A stretch of DNA of 64,000 bases, taken from positions 186,001 to 250,000 of the forward strand of contig NZ_VIGW01000004.1 of the NCBI RefSeq assembly GCF_007858435.1, read 5' to 3'. The notes beneath the pieces are model-generated. The model searched no databases and had not been told where the DNA came from. It was given only the letters and a program-made list of their open reading frames with translations. Shown one piece after another: positions 25,963-35,095 of the stretch. Made by a program: the position numbers and the translations under genes. The DNA comes from Tsukamurella asaccharolytica (GTDB lineage: Bacteria > Actinomycetota > Actinomycetes > Mycobacteriales > Mycobacteriaceae). Numbering within the stretch: the first letter of the stretch is position 1; each line of letters opens with the position of its first letter.

Positions 25963-28080
25963 TCAGGGGCGGCTATCCGTGTCCTGTGCTGTTCCGTGCA
26001 GGCTCGGCGGGGTGGGCCACCAGATCCGTTCTCCCACGAGCGTGAACATCGCCGGGACCACGATGGTGCGGACGAGGAAGGTGTCGAGCAGAATACCGAG
26101 GCCGACGATGATGCCGAGCTGGGTGAGGGTGATGAGCGGGAGCACGCCGAGGACCGCGAAGACTGCAGCGAGAACAACACCTGCACTCGTGATCACCGCT
26201 CCGGTCGCGGACACGGCGCGTTTCATCGCCTCAGGCACGGGGTGGCGCGCGCTCTCCTCTTGTGCCCGCGCGACGAGAAAGATCGTGTAGTCCACGCCGA
26301 GGGCGACCAGGAAGAGGAACGCGAACAGCACCGTGTTGTTGTCGAGCGCGGGGAATCCGAAGACGGTCTCGCCGACGAAGGTGCCGAGACCGATCGCCGC
26401 CACCGTGCTGGCGACCGTCGCGAGAACGAGCAGGATCGGAGCTATCGCCGAACGCAACAAGGCGTAGAGGACCAGGAGGACGACCACCAGGATCAGTGGG
26501 ATGGTGAGTGCGCGGTCGGCTGCGGCGGCGTCTCGGGTGTCGAGAGCCCGCGCGTCGCTACCTCCCACCAGGGCGTCGGCTTGGGAAATCGCGCCCAGGC
26601 GTTCTCTCATACCCGCGACGGTGTCGAAGGCGGCCTCGGTCGCGGGGGCTGATGTGAGGATGACGCTCCAGCGGCTGTAGCCAGTGGGTGAGGTACCGCT
26701 CGGTATCACCCGGTCGACTCCGGGCGTCTCGCGCAACGTGTTCTGGACCGCCTCCGCTGCCGAGGTTCGAGCGACGACCACTGTGGGATCCGCCTCACCG
26801 GCGGGGAAGTGTTCGTCGACGACAGCGAATCCGGTCACGGAGTCGGCGGCGACGCGGAACTGCTCGGTTTGGCTGAGCCCGATCGAGGTGCCGATCAATC
26901 CGAGTGTGCAGACGACGAGCAGTGCCGCGGCGGCGAACAGGGACCTGGCCGGGTTCGCGACCACCGCATCGGCTATCCGATGCCAGGGACCGGTGGAGTG
27001 CAAGTCGGCGTCCTCGACGTCGAGTGACGGATCGACGCGGGGGATGAACGGCCAAAAGAGCTTTCGACCGAAGATGCCGAGCGCAGGGGGGAGTACGAAC
27101 AGTGCGAACACCATCGCCAGGAGTAACCCTGCCGCGGCCGCTGCTCCGAGGCTGCGCGTGTTCGGCAAGGCGGCGAACAACAGTGTCGTCAACGCGAGCA
27201 CCACAGTGAGATTGCTTGCCAGAATGGCCGGTCCTGCACGCCGCACCGCTGCCCGCAGGGCCGCTCGGTGGTCTTCCCGACGACGTAGCTCATCCCGATA
27301 TCGGGAGATCATGAGAAGGGCGTAATTCGTGCCCGCGCCGAAGACGAGCACGCTGGTGATGCCGGACGTGGATCCGTCGAAGGTCAGCCCGGTGGCTTCC
27401 GACAACGCGGTGCCAACGGAGATCGCAACACGGTCGGCGACCGCGATGATCACCAATGGCACAAGCCACAACACCGGCGAACGGTAGGTGACGATCAACA
27501 GCAGAGCCACCACGAGCGCAGTGACGGCGAGCAGGGTCACGTTCGCGCCGGAGAACGAGTCCGCGATGTCGGCGGCGAACGCAGGTCCCCCGGTCACGTG
27601 CGCGGACAGGGGCGCCGGCAGACCCGCACGCGCGGACTCCCTGAGCGAACTCACGGTGTCGCGGAGCGGGAACCCGCTGATCTCCGCGGACACGGGGACG
27701 GTGACGAGCGCGGCCTTGCCGTCGGGTGACACTATCAACGGCGGGCCCGCGGGCTCTGCTGCCGTCGATCGATCCACGGCGAGCATGCGCTCCCGCGCGG
27801 CAGTCACCGCGGCGGTGTCCGTGTCGGTGAGGCGGGCGCCGTCCGTACGGTCGACCACGAGAATCGCGGTACCCACCTCGGCATCGGGAAACTGCGCGAG
27901 GTAAGCGTCGATGCGGGCGGACTGTGCCGAGTTCGGCAGCGTGTTCGGCGATTCGTCGGCGGAGGAGTTGCCGCCGACGAAGCCTATGATCGCGCCGCCG
28001 AGCAGAAGAAGTACGACGCCGATCACCCACGCCCTTTGTCCGGAAACGAGCTTCGCGTACCGGTCCCACCATGCCGTCAT
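25963..28080 (-). CDS. MMPL/RND-family transporter
   Basis: The 705-residue protein has the twelve-helix duplicated RND layout: TM1 at residue ~18-35, a periplasmic loop (~40-170), five helices, a second TM-loop unit (~370-530), and five more helices. Conserved motifs include FGAGTNYALLMISRYRDEL (first half) and FLFLVALGVDYTIFLVARAQEE (second half), with the Asp/Tyr proton-relay positions of MMPL proteins. It probably exports a lipid or drug. A divergent MarR gene and a dyad directly upstream suggest inducible expression. Codon choice here is somewhat less GC-biased than in neighbours. Confidence 0.9.
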   Translation of the reverse strand: MTAWWDRYAKLVSGQRAWVIGVVLLLLGGAIIGFVGGNSSADESPNTLPNSAQSARIDAYLAQFPDAEVGTAILVVDRTDGARLTDTDTAAVTAARERMLAVDRSTAAEPAGPPLIVSPDGKAALVTVPVSAEISGFPLRDTVSSLRESARAGLPAPLSAHVTGGPAFAADIADSFSGANVTLLAVTALVVALLLIVTYRSPVLWLVPLVIIAVADRVAISVGTALSEATGLTFDGSTSGITSVLVFGAGTNYALLMISRYRDELRRREDHRAALRAAVRRAGPAILASNLTVVLALTTLLFAALPNTRSLGAAAAAGLLLAMVFALFVLPPALGIFGRKLFWPFIPRVDPSLDVEDADLHSTGPWHRIADAVVANPARSLFAAAALLVVCTLGLIGTSIGLSQTEQFRVAADSVTGFAVVDEHFPAGEADPTVVVARTSAAEAVQNTLRETPGVDRVIPSGTSPTGYSRWSVILTSAPATEAAFDTVAGMRERLGAISQADALVGGSDARALDTRDAAAADRALTIPLILVVVLLVLYALLRSAIAPILLVLATVASTVAAIGLGTFVGETVFGFPALDNNTVLFAFLFLVALGVDYTIFLVARAQEESARHPVPEAMKRAVSATGAVITSAGVVLAAVFAVLGVLPLITLTQLGIIVGLGILLDTFLVRTIVVPAMFTLVGERIWWPTPPSLHGTAQDTDSRP

Positions 28081-28090
28081 GAGGACAGTC

Positions 28091-28105
28091 TCTCAGAAAC
28101 TGAGA
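28091..28105. promoter_or_regulatory. MarR-type operator between MMPL and MarR genes
   Basis: TCTCAG-AAA-CTGAGA is a perfect 15-bp dyad (6-bp arms, 3-nt centre) that ends 10 nt before the MMPL start codon and lies in the 72-bp divergent gap. Size and place fit a MarR dimer site that blocks the exporter promoter. Confidence 0.65.
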
Positions 28106-28152
28106 TAAATGCGCAATGGCGTCCGGCGAGTGCCCCGAACTAGCCTTGGTTC

Positions 28153-28614
28153 ATGATGAGGGTGGATCTCGAGTCAGCGCTGACGTCCGACGTTCAGGCG
28201 CTTTCCGCTGCGTCGGACCAACTCAGCAGGGTGTTCGCCACGCAACACAGCCTGTCGGCGAACGATTTTCAGGCCCTGCTGCGCGTCCTCGTCGCCGAGC
28301 GTGACGGGCAACCACTGACTGTCGGGCGGCTGGGGCGCTCGCTCCGGATATCTTCTGCGGCAACGACCTACCTCGTGGATCGCCTGATCAAGTCTGGGCA
28401 CATCCGTCGCGAGCCCCACCCGACCGATCAGCGGAGTACCGTCCTGTTGTACGACGATCACGGCATGCAGGTGGCGCAGGAGTTCTTCGGTCCGCTGGCC
28501 GCGCTCACGCACTCCGCCCTCGCGACCTTCTCCGACGAGGACCTCGCGATCGCCCACGAGGTCTTCACTGTTCTCATCGGCACAGTGCGCGGCCACGAAT
28601 CCCGCCTGTCCTAG
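28153..28614 (+). CDS. MarR family transcriptional regulator of the MMPL exporter
   Basis: The 153-residue protein has the MarR winged helix-turn-helix (about residues 35-100): LTVGRLGRSLRISSAATTYLVDRLIKSGHI, wing RREPHPTDQRSTVLLYDD, and helical dimer ends. MarR proteins repress a neighbouring efflux gene until they bind a ligand. Its gene is divergent from the MMPL gene and the shared gap has a perfect dyad. A second ATG three bases in would do equally well as start. Confidence 0.88.
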   Translation: MMRVDLESALTSDVQALSAASDQLSRVFATQHSLSANDFQALLRVLVAERDGQPLTVGRLGRSLRISSAATTYLVDRLIKSGHIRREPHPTDQRSTVLLYDDHGMQVAQEFFGPLAALTHSALATFSDEDLAIAHEVFTVLIGTVRGHESRLS

Positions 28615-28685
28615 CGCTCGCGCCACCGGATTCGGGGTGGACGCCCTGGCTCGGCGTGTGTCCGTCGTCGTGGTGCGGGACGGCT

Positions 28686-29426
28686 TCAGCCCGCCAGTCG
28701 GCGCAGGACGTCGAATTCGCAGCCGGGCGCGGACGGGTCGTAGTCGTGCTGGACGAGCCAGCGTGAGACCAGTAGGCAACGCATCGACCACCATCCCCGC
28801 ACGACGGCGCGGTCGACGTCGCCCCCGTAGCCGGTGGCGACGGCCGCCAGGCGATCGGGATGACCGAGAGTGAGGGTCGCCAGGTCGTGGAGGGGGTCGC
28901 CGCGACCCGCCTCTGACCAGTCGATGATGCCGGTCACGGTATCGTCGTCGACGAAGACGTGCTCCACCTGAAGGTCGCCGTGGATGAACGCCGGCGTCCA
29001 CGGGCGGAGCACGGAACGTGCGATCTCGCGGTTCTGTGTGATGACCCGCTGGGGGAGCGCGCTGTGCTCGAGGAGCCACGCGCACTCGGCGTCGAGTTCT
29101 CGGCCGAGTCGCGTGGCCGATGGCCCGTGCCACGGTGGAAGCGGTGCGTCGTGGAGCGCTCGGATCGCCGTCCCGGCGGCGACCCACGCTGATGTGGGGG
29201 CGGTGTCCGGCCGGCCGAGCGAGCCGAGCGCGTGGCCGCGCAAAGCTTCGATCGCCAGCACCGGCGGCGCATGCCAGCGCACAGTGGGTGTCGGCACGGG
29301 CGCGAGCTGCATCGCCTCGATCTCCCTGCGGGCGTGCGCCGGGTCGCCGTCGACCTTCAGGTAGAGGTCACCGACGCGCAGGGTCGCGCGGGAGCTGTGA
29401 GCGACCACTACGTCGACGGTGTCCAC
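28686..29426 (-). CDS. Aminoglycoside-phosphotransferase-fold protein (APH family)
   Basis: The ~246-residue protein has the kinase-like APH motifs: LYLKVDGDP (ATP-binding Lys), the catalytic loop FIHGDLQVEHVFVDDD (Brenner motif H-G-D-x-x-x-x-N with the Asn replaced by His-Val) and metal-binding IIDWSEAGRGDPLHDLA. The usual Asn of HGDxxxxN is missing, so activity is uncertain. GTG 29426 was chosen; a TTG at 29444 is an alternative. Substrate unknown; family members phosphorylate antibiotics, choline or sugars. Confidence 0.75.
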   Translation of the reverse strand: MDTVDVVVAHSSRATLRVGDLYLKVDGDPAHARREIEAMQLAPVPTPTVRWHAPPVLAIEALRGHALGSLGRPDTAPTSAWVAAGTAIRALHDAPLPPWHGPSATRLGRELDAECAWLLEHSALPQRVITQNREIARSVLRPWTPAFIHGDLQVEHVFVDDDTVTGIIDWSEAGRGDPLHDLATLTLGHPDRLAAVATGYGGDVDRAVVRGWWSMRCLLVSRWLVQHDYDPSAPGCEFDVLRRLAG

Positions 29427-29458
29427 CCACCGATCATGACGCAACCGCGTCCGCGCGG

Positions 29459-29477
29459 GCCACGGGATTTCCGTGGC
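29459..29477 (-). terminator. Stem-loop after the small membrane protein gene
   Basis: GCCACGG/CCGTGGC forms a perfect 7-bp stem with a 5-nt loop (GATTT), starting one base past the stop codon of the 50-residue gene on the minus strand. Position and shape fit a factor-independent-like terminator. Confidence 0.6.
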
Positions 29478-29478
29478 G

Positions 29479-29631
29479 TCAGGACACGATCACGCCTCGC
29501 GGGTCGGTGCGGCCCTCCCGATCGGCGACAGCGCGACGGATGTCCCGGGCTCGGAAGTCCAAGCCGTCACGGTCGCTCGTCAGCCAGACGAGGAAGACTA
29601 CGAATGTGATCAGTGCCAGCACGCTGAGCAT
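29479..29631 (-). CDS. Uncharacterised 50-residue single-pass membrane protein
   Basis: An ATG at 29631 is preceded, with 5-nt spacing, by AAGGAGG, the best ribosome site in the region. It opens a 50-codon frame: hydrophobic residues 1-18 (MLSVLALITFVVFLVWLT), then a charged tail (DRDGLDFRARDIRRAVADRE) predicted to face the cytoplasm. It ends in TGA, immediately followed by a stem-loop. No family recognised. Codon third positions are GC-rich as in real genes here. Confidence 0.75.
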   Translation of the reverse strand: MLSVLALITFVVFLVWLTSDRDGLDFRARDIRRAVADREGRTDPRGVIVS

Positions 29632-29724
29632 GTCGACCTCCTTGGTCTCAAGAGTCACGTTCGATAGTGATGAACCATCAAGCTATCACCGTGATTCCGG
29701 ACGATCGAGGTGACGCTGAGCACG

Positions 29725-32700
29725 TCAGCGCTGAAAGCGCAGCGTGACGAGCCGGAAGGGGCGCAGCGTGATTCGCATCTCACCTGCGGGCTCGGGGTCG
29801 GCGATCGGGCGCTCGAGCAGGTCGGTGCGGACCACGGCTTCGTGCTCGAATTCGGCGTGCACCGTGGCGCTCGCACGGGTGCCGCGGGATTCGTACAGGC
29901 GCACGACCACATCGCCGGAGCCGTCCTCCGCCAGCTTGACCGCCTCGACGACGACGCCGGGATGATCGACGGAGATCAGCGGGGCGACCGCTGTGGCGCC
30001 GGTCGCGGTGCGCGGCGCGAGATTGCGGCGGTAGCCCTCCTCGACGGCGTCGCCGATCGTCGCGTTCGGTCGCACCGAGACGGCGAGCCGGTGCCCGCCC
30101 TGGTCCGTCTCGGGATCGGGGTACCGGGGCGCGCGGAGTAGGGACAGTCGCACGACGGTGCCGGAGGCGCCCGGTGTTGCGGTGCCGGAGGCGCCCGGTG
30201 TTGCGGTGCCGGAGGCGCCCGCGGTCTCGGCATGGGAATCCGCGGTGAGTCGGGTGATGTCGTGGCCGTAGGTGGAGTCGTTCGCGACGGCGACGCCGTA
30301 ATCGGGCTCGCCCACGTGCACCCAGCGGTGCGCGCAGATCTCGAACTTCGCGGCGTCCCACGAGGTGTTGGTGTGCGTCGGCCGGAAGACATGGCCGAAT
30401 TGAGTCTCCGCGGCGCTGCGGTCGGCGTGCACGGCGAACGGGAAGGTCAGCTTGAGCAACTTCTGCCGCTCGTGCCAGTCGATGTCGCAGGCGATGTCGA
30501 GGGCGGGTGATCCGGAGCGCAGGCTGATCCGTTGGGTGATCGTCGAATCGCCGAAGCTGCGGCGGACCACGACCGCTTCCCCGTCGACGGCGACGGAATC
30601 CGCATCGACCAGGTCGGTGACGTCGCGACGGTAGAAGGCGTCGATGTCCCAGGCCTCCCAGTGGTTCGGGATGTCGCGGTGAAGCTGGAGCAGATTCCCC
30701 GGTGCGGCCATCGCCTCTCGGCCGGTGGCGGCGTCGACCAGCGAGACCAGCAGGCCGCGGGCGTCGATCTTCGCGGAGATCACACCGTTGTCGAGACGGA
30801 ATCCCTGGTCCGTGGCCGTCGGAGACACGGAACCCGCTGCGGCGATCACGGCGGCGCCCATCGCCGGCACCCCGTCACGGCTGTGCGGGGCCGCATTGAA
30901 CACGAGGGTCCCGCCGGACGAGGAGGAAACCGTCCGCGCCGGACCGGGGTCCGCGAGCGCCTCCAGGGCCGCAGCGATGATCCGTTCCAGTCGCTTCGCC
31001 ACCGCGGCGTAGTTGCGCTCCGCGTCCTTGTGCACCCACGCGATGGAGCTGCCGGGGAGGATGTCGTGGAACTGCTGCAGCAGCACCAGGTGCCAGATCT
31101 CCTCGAGTTCCTCGGCCGGGTAGGTGAATCCGGCACGCACGGCGGCGGTCGCGGCCCACAGTTCGGCCTCGCGCAACAGGTGCTCGCTGCGGCGGTTGCC
31201 CTGCTTCGTCTTCGCCTGGGAGGTGTAGGTGCCCCGGTGGAACTCGAGGTACAGCTCACCCACCCACCGCGGCGGGGTGGGCAGCTCGGCGGCGGCGGCG
31301 TCGAAGAACTCCGCGGGCGAGGCGACCTCGACGGTCGGGGAACCCTCGAGCGAGGCGGTGCGAGCTGCGGCCGCGAGCATCTCCCGGGTGGGGCCGCCGC
31401 CGCCGTCGCCCCACCCGAACGGGACGAGCGAGCGCGTGCCCGCGCCCTGTTCCCGGTAGTTCTTCTGCGCCCGTGCGAGATCCGCCCCGGAGAGGTCCGA
31501 GTTGTACTTATCGACGGGCGGGAAGTGCGTGAACAACGCCGTGCCGTCGATCCCCTCCCAGAGGAATGTCGAATGCGGCATCCGGTTGGTCTGGTTCCAC
31601 GACAGCTTCTGCGTGAGGAAGTACCGCGACCCCGCGGCGGCGACGATCTGCGGCATCGCCGCGGAGTAGCCGAAGGAATCGGGGAGCCAGGCCTCCGGGG
31701 TGTCGATCCCGAACTCCTGCAGGAAGAACCGCTTGCCGGCGACGAACTGTCGCGCCATCGCCTCGCCGCCCGGCATGTTCGTATCGGCCTCGACCCACAT
31801 GCCGCCGACGGGTACGAAACGTCCCGCCGCGACGTGGTCCTTGATCCGCCCGAAGAGGTCGGGGTAGCGGTCGCGGACCCACGCGAACTGCTGCGCCGAG
31901 GAGCACGCGAAGCGGAAGGACGGATCGCGGTCCATGAGGTCCACGACGTTGGCGAACGTTCGTGCGCACTTGCGGGCCGTCTCGCGGACCGGCCACAACC
32001 AGGCGGAGTCGATGTGTGCGTGGCCCACCGCAGTGATCCGGTGCGCCGAGCCGTAGGCGGGCGAGGCCAGCGCGGACGCCAGGGCCGCCCGGCCCGCCGC
32101 GGCGGTGCCGGCCACGTCGTGCGGATCCACGGCGTCGAGCATCCGCTCCAGCGCGCGGAGTACCTCGTGCCGTCGGGGCAGGTCGAAGGGTAGTTCGTGC
32201 ATGAGACCGTTCAGCGTCCACACGTCCTGCTGCAGCTCCCACACCGTGCGGTCGCGCAACGCCAGATCGATGGTGCCGAGCCGGTACAGCGGACCGTCGC
32301 CCGCGGTCTCCCGGTCGCCGAGGTGCGTGGGCGAGACGAAATCGCCGCCCAGATCGGGGTTGGCGGCGGCCTCGATGTACAGGTCGATGGGCTCGCCCGG
32401 CTCCACCGGGACGTAGGCGTTGAAGGGCGAGATCCCCTTGACGACGGTGCCGTCCGCCCGGTACGCGAGCCCCTCGGCGTTGAAGCCGGGGCCGCCCGTG
32501 AAGCCGAGCTCCACGCGGAGCTCGAGGGCACCGTCGGCCTCCGTCCAGTCCGCCGGTGGCGCCCCGGTCACGTGGAGCCACAGCGTGGACCAGGGCGCGC
32601 CCCACGGGGTGCCGGGGGTGATGGGCGCGTACTCCTGCGCTACCGCCTCGGCGAAGGGCACCGGCTCGCCCGGCGCCGCCCACGCGGACACGGTGACCGG

Positions 32701-32787
32701 GGCGGAGCGCGCGTACACCGCCCCGTTCAGGAACTCCCGGGTGAACCGGTCGAGGCGCTCTTCGGTCAGCCTTCGGTCGTCGTGCAT
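29725..32787 (-). CDS. Alpha-mannosidase, glycoside hydrolase family 38
   Basis: The 1020-residue enzyme has a ~240-residue N-terminal beta domain, a catalytic alpha/beta barrel with zinc ligands His258 and Asp260 (GHAHIDSAWLWP), the nucleophile Asp370 in EAWLPDSFGYS and further His in QFHDILPGSS, then helical and beta-sandwich domains. GH38 enzymes remove alpha-mannose from glycans by a retaining mechanism. No signal peptide is visible, so it acts in the cytosol. It lies 18 nt after the trehalase gene. Near the C-terminus a short tandem repeat of GASGTATP (residues ~856-877) is inserted. Confidence 0.9.
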   Translation of the reverse strand: MHDDRRLTEERLDRFTREFLNGAVYARSAPVTVSAWAAPGEPVPFAEAVAQEYAPITPGTPWGAPWSTLWLHVTGAPPADWTEADGALELRVELGFTGGPGFNAEGLAYRADGTVVKGISPFNAYVPVEPGEPIDLYIEAAANPDLGGDFVSPTHLGDRETAGDGPLYRLGTIDLALRDRTVWELQQDVWTLNGLMHELPFDLPRRHEVLRALERMLDAVDPHDVAGTAAAGRAALASALASPAYGSAHRITAVGHAHIDSAWLWPVRETARKCARTFANVVDLMDRDPSFRFACSSAQQFAWVRDRYPDLFGRIKDHVAAGRFVPVGGMWVEADTNMPGGEAMARQFVAGKRFFLQEFGIDTPEAWLPDSFGYSAAMPQIVAAAGSRYFLTQKLSWNQTNRMPHSTFLWEGIDGTALFTHFPPVDKYNSDLSGADLARAQKNYREQGAGTRSLVPFGWGDGGGGPTREMLAAAARTASLEGSPTVEVASPAEFFDAAAAELPTPPRWVGELYLEFHRGTYTSQAKTKQGNRRSEHLLREAELWAATAAVRAGFTYPAEELEEIWHLVLLQQFHDILPGSSIAWVHKDAERNYAAVAKRLERIIAAALEALADPGPARTVSSSSGGTLVFNAAPHSRDGVPAMGAAVIAAAGSVSPTATDQGFRLDNGVISAKIDARGLLVSLVDAATGREAMAAPGNLLQLHRDIPNHWEAWDIDAFYRRDVTDLVDADSVAVDGEAVVVRRSFGDSTITQRISLRSGSPALDIACDIDWHERQKLLKLTFPFAVHADRSAAETQFGHVFRPTHTNTSWDAAKFEICAHRWVHVGEPDYGVAVANDSTYGHDITRLTADSHAETAGASGTATPGASGTATPGASGTVVRLSLLRAPRYPDPETDQGGHRLAVSVRPNATIGDAVEEGYRRNLAPRTATGATAVAPLISVDHPGVVVEAVKLAEDGSGDVVVRLYESRGTRASATVHAEFEHEAVVRTDLLERPIADPEPAGEMRITLRPFRLVTLRFQR
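30158..30221. repeat. 24-bp tandem repeat inside the alpha-mannosidase gene
   Basis: The unit (GTGCCGGAGGCGCCCGG then TGTTGCG on the plus strand) occurs at 30158-30181 and 30182-30205 identically, then 16 further bases. It is in frame and encodes three copies of Gly-Ala-Ser-Gly-Thr separated by Ala-Thr-Pro. Identity of the copies implies recent slippage. Confidence 0.9.
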
Positions 32788-32805
32788 GACTGCACGGTAC
32801 TTCCG

Positions 32806-34800
32806 TCAGGGCGCCTGGTGTGCGGGAAGGAACGCGGACGCGTCGTGCCCGGCTTCCTCGGCCCGGATCACGTGCACCACCGCGTTGATCAGCGCCAGGT
32901 GGGTGAACGCTTGCGGGAAGTTCCCGAGATGTTTGCCCGACTTCGGGTCGATCTCCTCCGCGTACAGCTTGAGCGGCGACGAGTACGCCAGCAGCCGCTC
33001 GCACAGCGCGCGGGCACGGGCCGTCTCGCCGATCTCCACCAGTGCCGAGACCAGCCAGAACGAGCAGATCGTGAACGTACCCTCCTCGCCGTGGAGGCCG
33101 TCGTCGGTCTCCTCCACGCGGTAGCGGAGCACGAGCCCGTCCTCGGTGAGCTCGTCGGCGATCGCGAGTACCGTCGCCCGCACGCGCGGATCGTCCGACG
33201 GGAGGAACCGCAGCAGCGGCACCAGCAGCAGCGAGGCGTCGAGCGCGGTCGCGCCGTAGCGCTGGACGAAGACGCCGCGCGAATCCACGCCGTGCTCCAG
33301 GATGTCGGCCTTGATGACCTCCGCCTTCTGCGCCCACTCGCGGGCGTAGTCGTCCTCGCCATGGAGCGCCGCGAGCTTGGCCCCGCGGTCGAGCGCGACC
33401 CAGCACATGACCTTCGAGCTGGTGAAGTGCTGCGGCTCCCCGCGGACCTCCCAGATGCCGCGGTCGGGTTCGCGCCAGTGCTTGAGGGCCTCCTCGACCT
33501 GCTCCTTGAGCACCGGCCACAGGGTCTCCGGGATGCGCTCGGAGGACTTGGTGTTCAGATACACCGAGTCCAGCATGGTGCCCCAGATGTCGTGCTGTCG
33601 CTGGTCGAACGCACCGTTGCCGACTCGGACGGGCCGCGCACCGTCGTACCCCGAGAGGTGACTGAGTTCCTCCTCGACCAGGGTGCGTTCCCCGCCGACC
33701 CCGTACATGACCTGCAGGGGATGCCGCTCGCCGTTGTTGGCGCCCGAGACATCGGCGATGAAGGAGAAGAAGTCCTCGGCTTCCCGGTCGAGGCCCAGCG
33801 TGTACAGGCCCCAGAGCGCGAACGTGGAGTCGCGCACCCAGGCGTAGCGGTAGTCCCAGTTGCGCACGCCGCCCGGCGTCTCCGGGAGCGAGGTGGTGGA
33901 CGCCGCGAGCAGCGCGCCCGTGGGGGAGTAGGTCAGGCCCTTGAGGGTGAGCGCCGAGCGCTGCAGGTACGTGCGCCACGGATGGTCGGGGAACTGGCCG
34001 CGGTTGATCCACTGCCGCCACGATTCCGCAGTCGCCCACATCTTCTGTGTCGCCTCGGGGAAGGTCTGTGGCACCGGGTGCTTGCTCCACGACAGCGCGA
34101 CGAAGACCTCGTCGCCCTCCTTGAGCCGGGTGTGTGCGCGCGCCTCCCGGCCCTCCAGCCCCAGTCGCATGTTCGTGGTGAGCTTGAGCTCCGGGTTCAC
34201 CCCGAAGTCCGTGCGGGCCCGCGCGACGGCCTCGCCGTAGCCGTCGGCGGAGTAGCTCCACTCGGCGCCGGCGCGGTTGTAGTCGAACGCGGGCTCGCAG
34301 TTGAGCTGCAGTTCGACGGTGCCGGAGACGCAGCGGGCGGTGCGGAGCAGGATGTGCTCGGCGTCCCAGTCCGTCGGGGTCCGACGGTGCGTGCGCGATC
34401 GGGTGTTCGTGTCGTGCCAGGGCCCCATCACGAGGGCGTCGCGCACGATCAGCCAGCCCGTCGAGGTCTGCCACGTGGTCTCCAGCATGAGGCTGCCGGG
34501 GAGGTAGCGGCGATCGACCGGAACCTTCACCCCGTACGGCCCGAGGCGGAAGGCGCCGGCACCGCGGTCGAGGATCGCGCCGAAGACGCTGGGGGAGTCG
34601 GGGCGGGGGATGCACATCCACTCGACGCTGCCGTCGCGCGCAACCAGGCAGGTGTTCTCGCAGTCCGAGAGGAAGGCGTAGTCGTGGATGGGAGGGAACG
34701 CGCCGTCACCCTTCGGCGGAGCATCGGTGACGAGCGCGTCCAAACCGAGCGTGTCGGGGCCGTTAGCGTCGGGTGCGGGGGCGTCGTTCTTCGCTGCCAT
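32806..34800 (-). CDS. Glycoside hydrolase family 15 protein, trehalase type
   Basis: The 664-residue cytoplasmic protein has the GH15 N-terminal beta-sandwich (IHDYAFLSDCENTCLVARDGSVEWMCIPRPDSPSVFGAILD) and an (alpha/alpha)6 barrel with RNWDYRYAWVRDSTFALWGLYTLG. The catalytic acid is in GIWEVRGE and the base in AEEIDPKSGKHLGNFPQAF. The closest known homologue class is Rv2402/MSMEG_4535, a phosphate- and magnesium-dependent trehalase. It hydrolyses trehalose to glucose. ATG 34800 was preferred to ATG 34809. It heads an operon with the alpha-mannosidase. Confidence 0.88.
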   Translation of the reverse strand: MAAKNDAPAPDANGPDTLGLDALVTDAPPKGDGAFPPIHDYAFLSDCENTCLVARDGSVEWMCIPRPDSPSVFGAILDRGAGAFRLGPYGVKVPVDRRYLPGSLMLETTWQTSTGWLIVRDALVMGPWHDTNTRSRTHRRTPTDWDAEHILLRTARCVSGTVELQLNCEPAFDYNRAGAEWSYSADGYGEAVARARTDFGVNPELKLTTNMRLGLEGREARAHTRLKEGDEVFVALSWSKHPVPQTFPEATQKMWATAESWRQWINRGQFPDHPWRTYLQRSALTLKGLTYSPTGALLAASTTSLPETPGGVRNWDYRYAWVRDSTFALWGLYTLGLDREAEDFFSFIADVSGANNGERHPLQVMYGVGGERTLVEEELSHLSGYDGARPVRVGNGAFDQRQHDIWGTMLDSVYLNTKSSERIPETLWPVLKEQVEEALKHWREPDRGIWEVRGEPQHFTSSKVMCWVALDRGAKLAALHGEDDYAREWAQKAEVIKADILEHGVDSRGVFVQRYGATALDASLLLVPLLRFLPSDDPRVRATVLAIADELTEDGLVLRYRVEETDDGLHGEEGTFTICSFWLVSALVEIGETARARALCERLLAYSSPLKLYAEEIDPKSGKHLGNFPQAFTHLALINAVVHVIRAEEAGHDASAFLPAHQAP

Positions 34801-34858
34801 GCACACCATGATGAGGCACGGCGGTGGGTTCGCGCACGGCGGTCGCTAGGCTGGACGG

Positions 34859-35095
34859 GTGCATCGACTAGCGCAGTGGTGGGACTCGGTGGAGCTGTGG
34901 CTCACCGGTCTGCCCTATGTGCTGCAGGTCAGCCTGGTCGTGGTTGTGCTCGCAATGATCGCAATGCTGGTGGTGCGCGTCCTCTGCGCCCTCATCGATC
35001 GCGTCGCCGACGTGCTGGACGCCCGCCTCGCGCGGTCCGGTCGCGGCGACGTCACTGGTCAGCGTGCCGGAGAAGGGAATGACGAGAGTGTCTGA
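34859..35095 (+). CDS. Small membrane protein, single helix
   Basis: The 78-residue protein has one long hydrophobic helix (about residues 18-48: GLPYVLQVSLVVVVLAMIAMLVVRVL) followed by an amphipathic ALIDRVADVLDARLA segment. It lies between the trehalase and sulfate-binding protein genes, where mycobacteria carry a short membrane protein (Rv2401A region). Function unknown. Starts with GTG at 34859 and overlaps the next tiny gene. Confidence 0.65.
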   Translation: MHRLAQWWDSVELWLTGLPYVLQVSLVVVVLAMIAMLVVRVLCALIDRVADVLDARLARSGRGDVTGQRAGEGNDESV

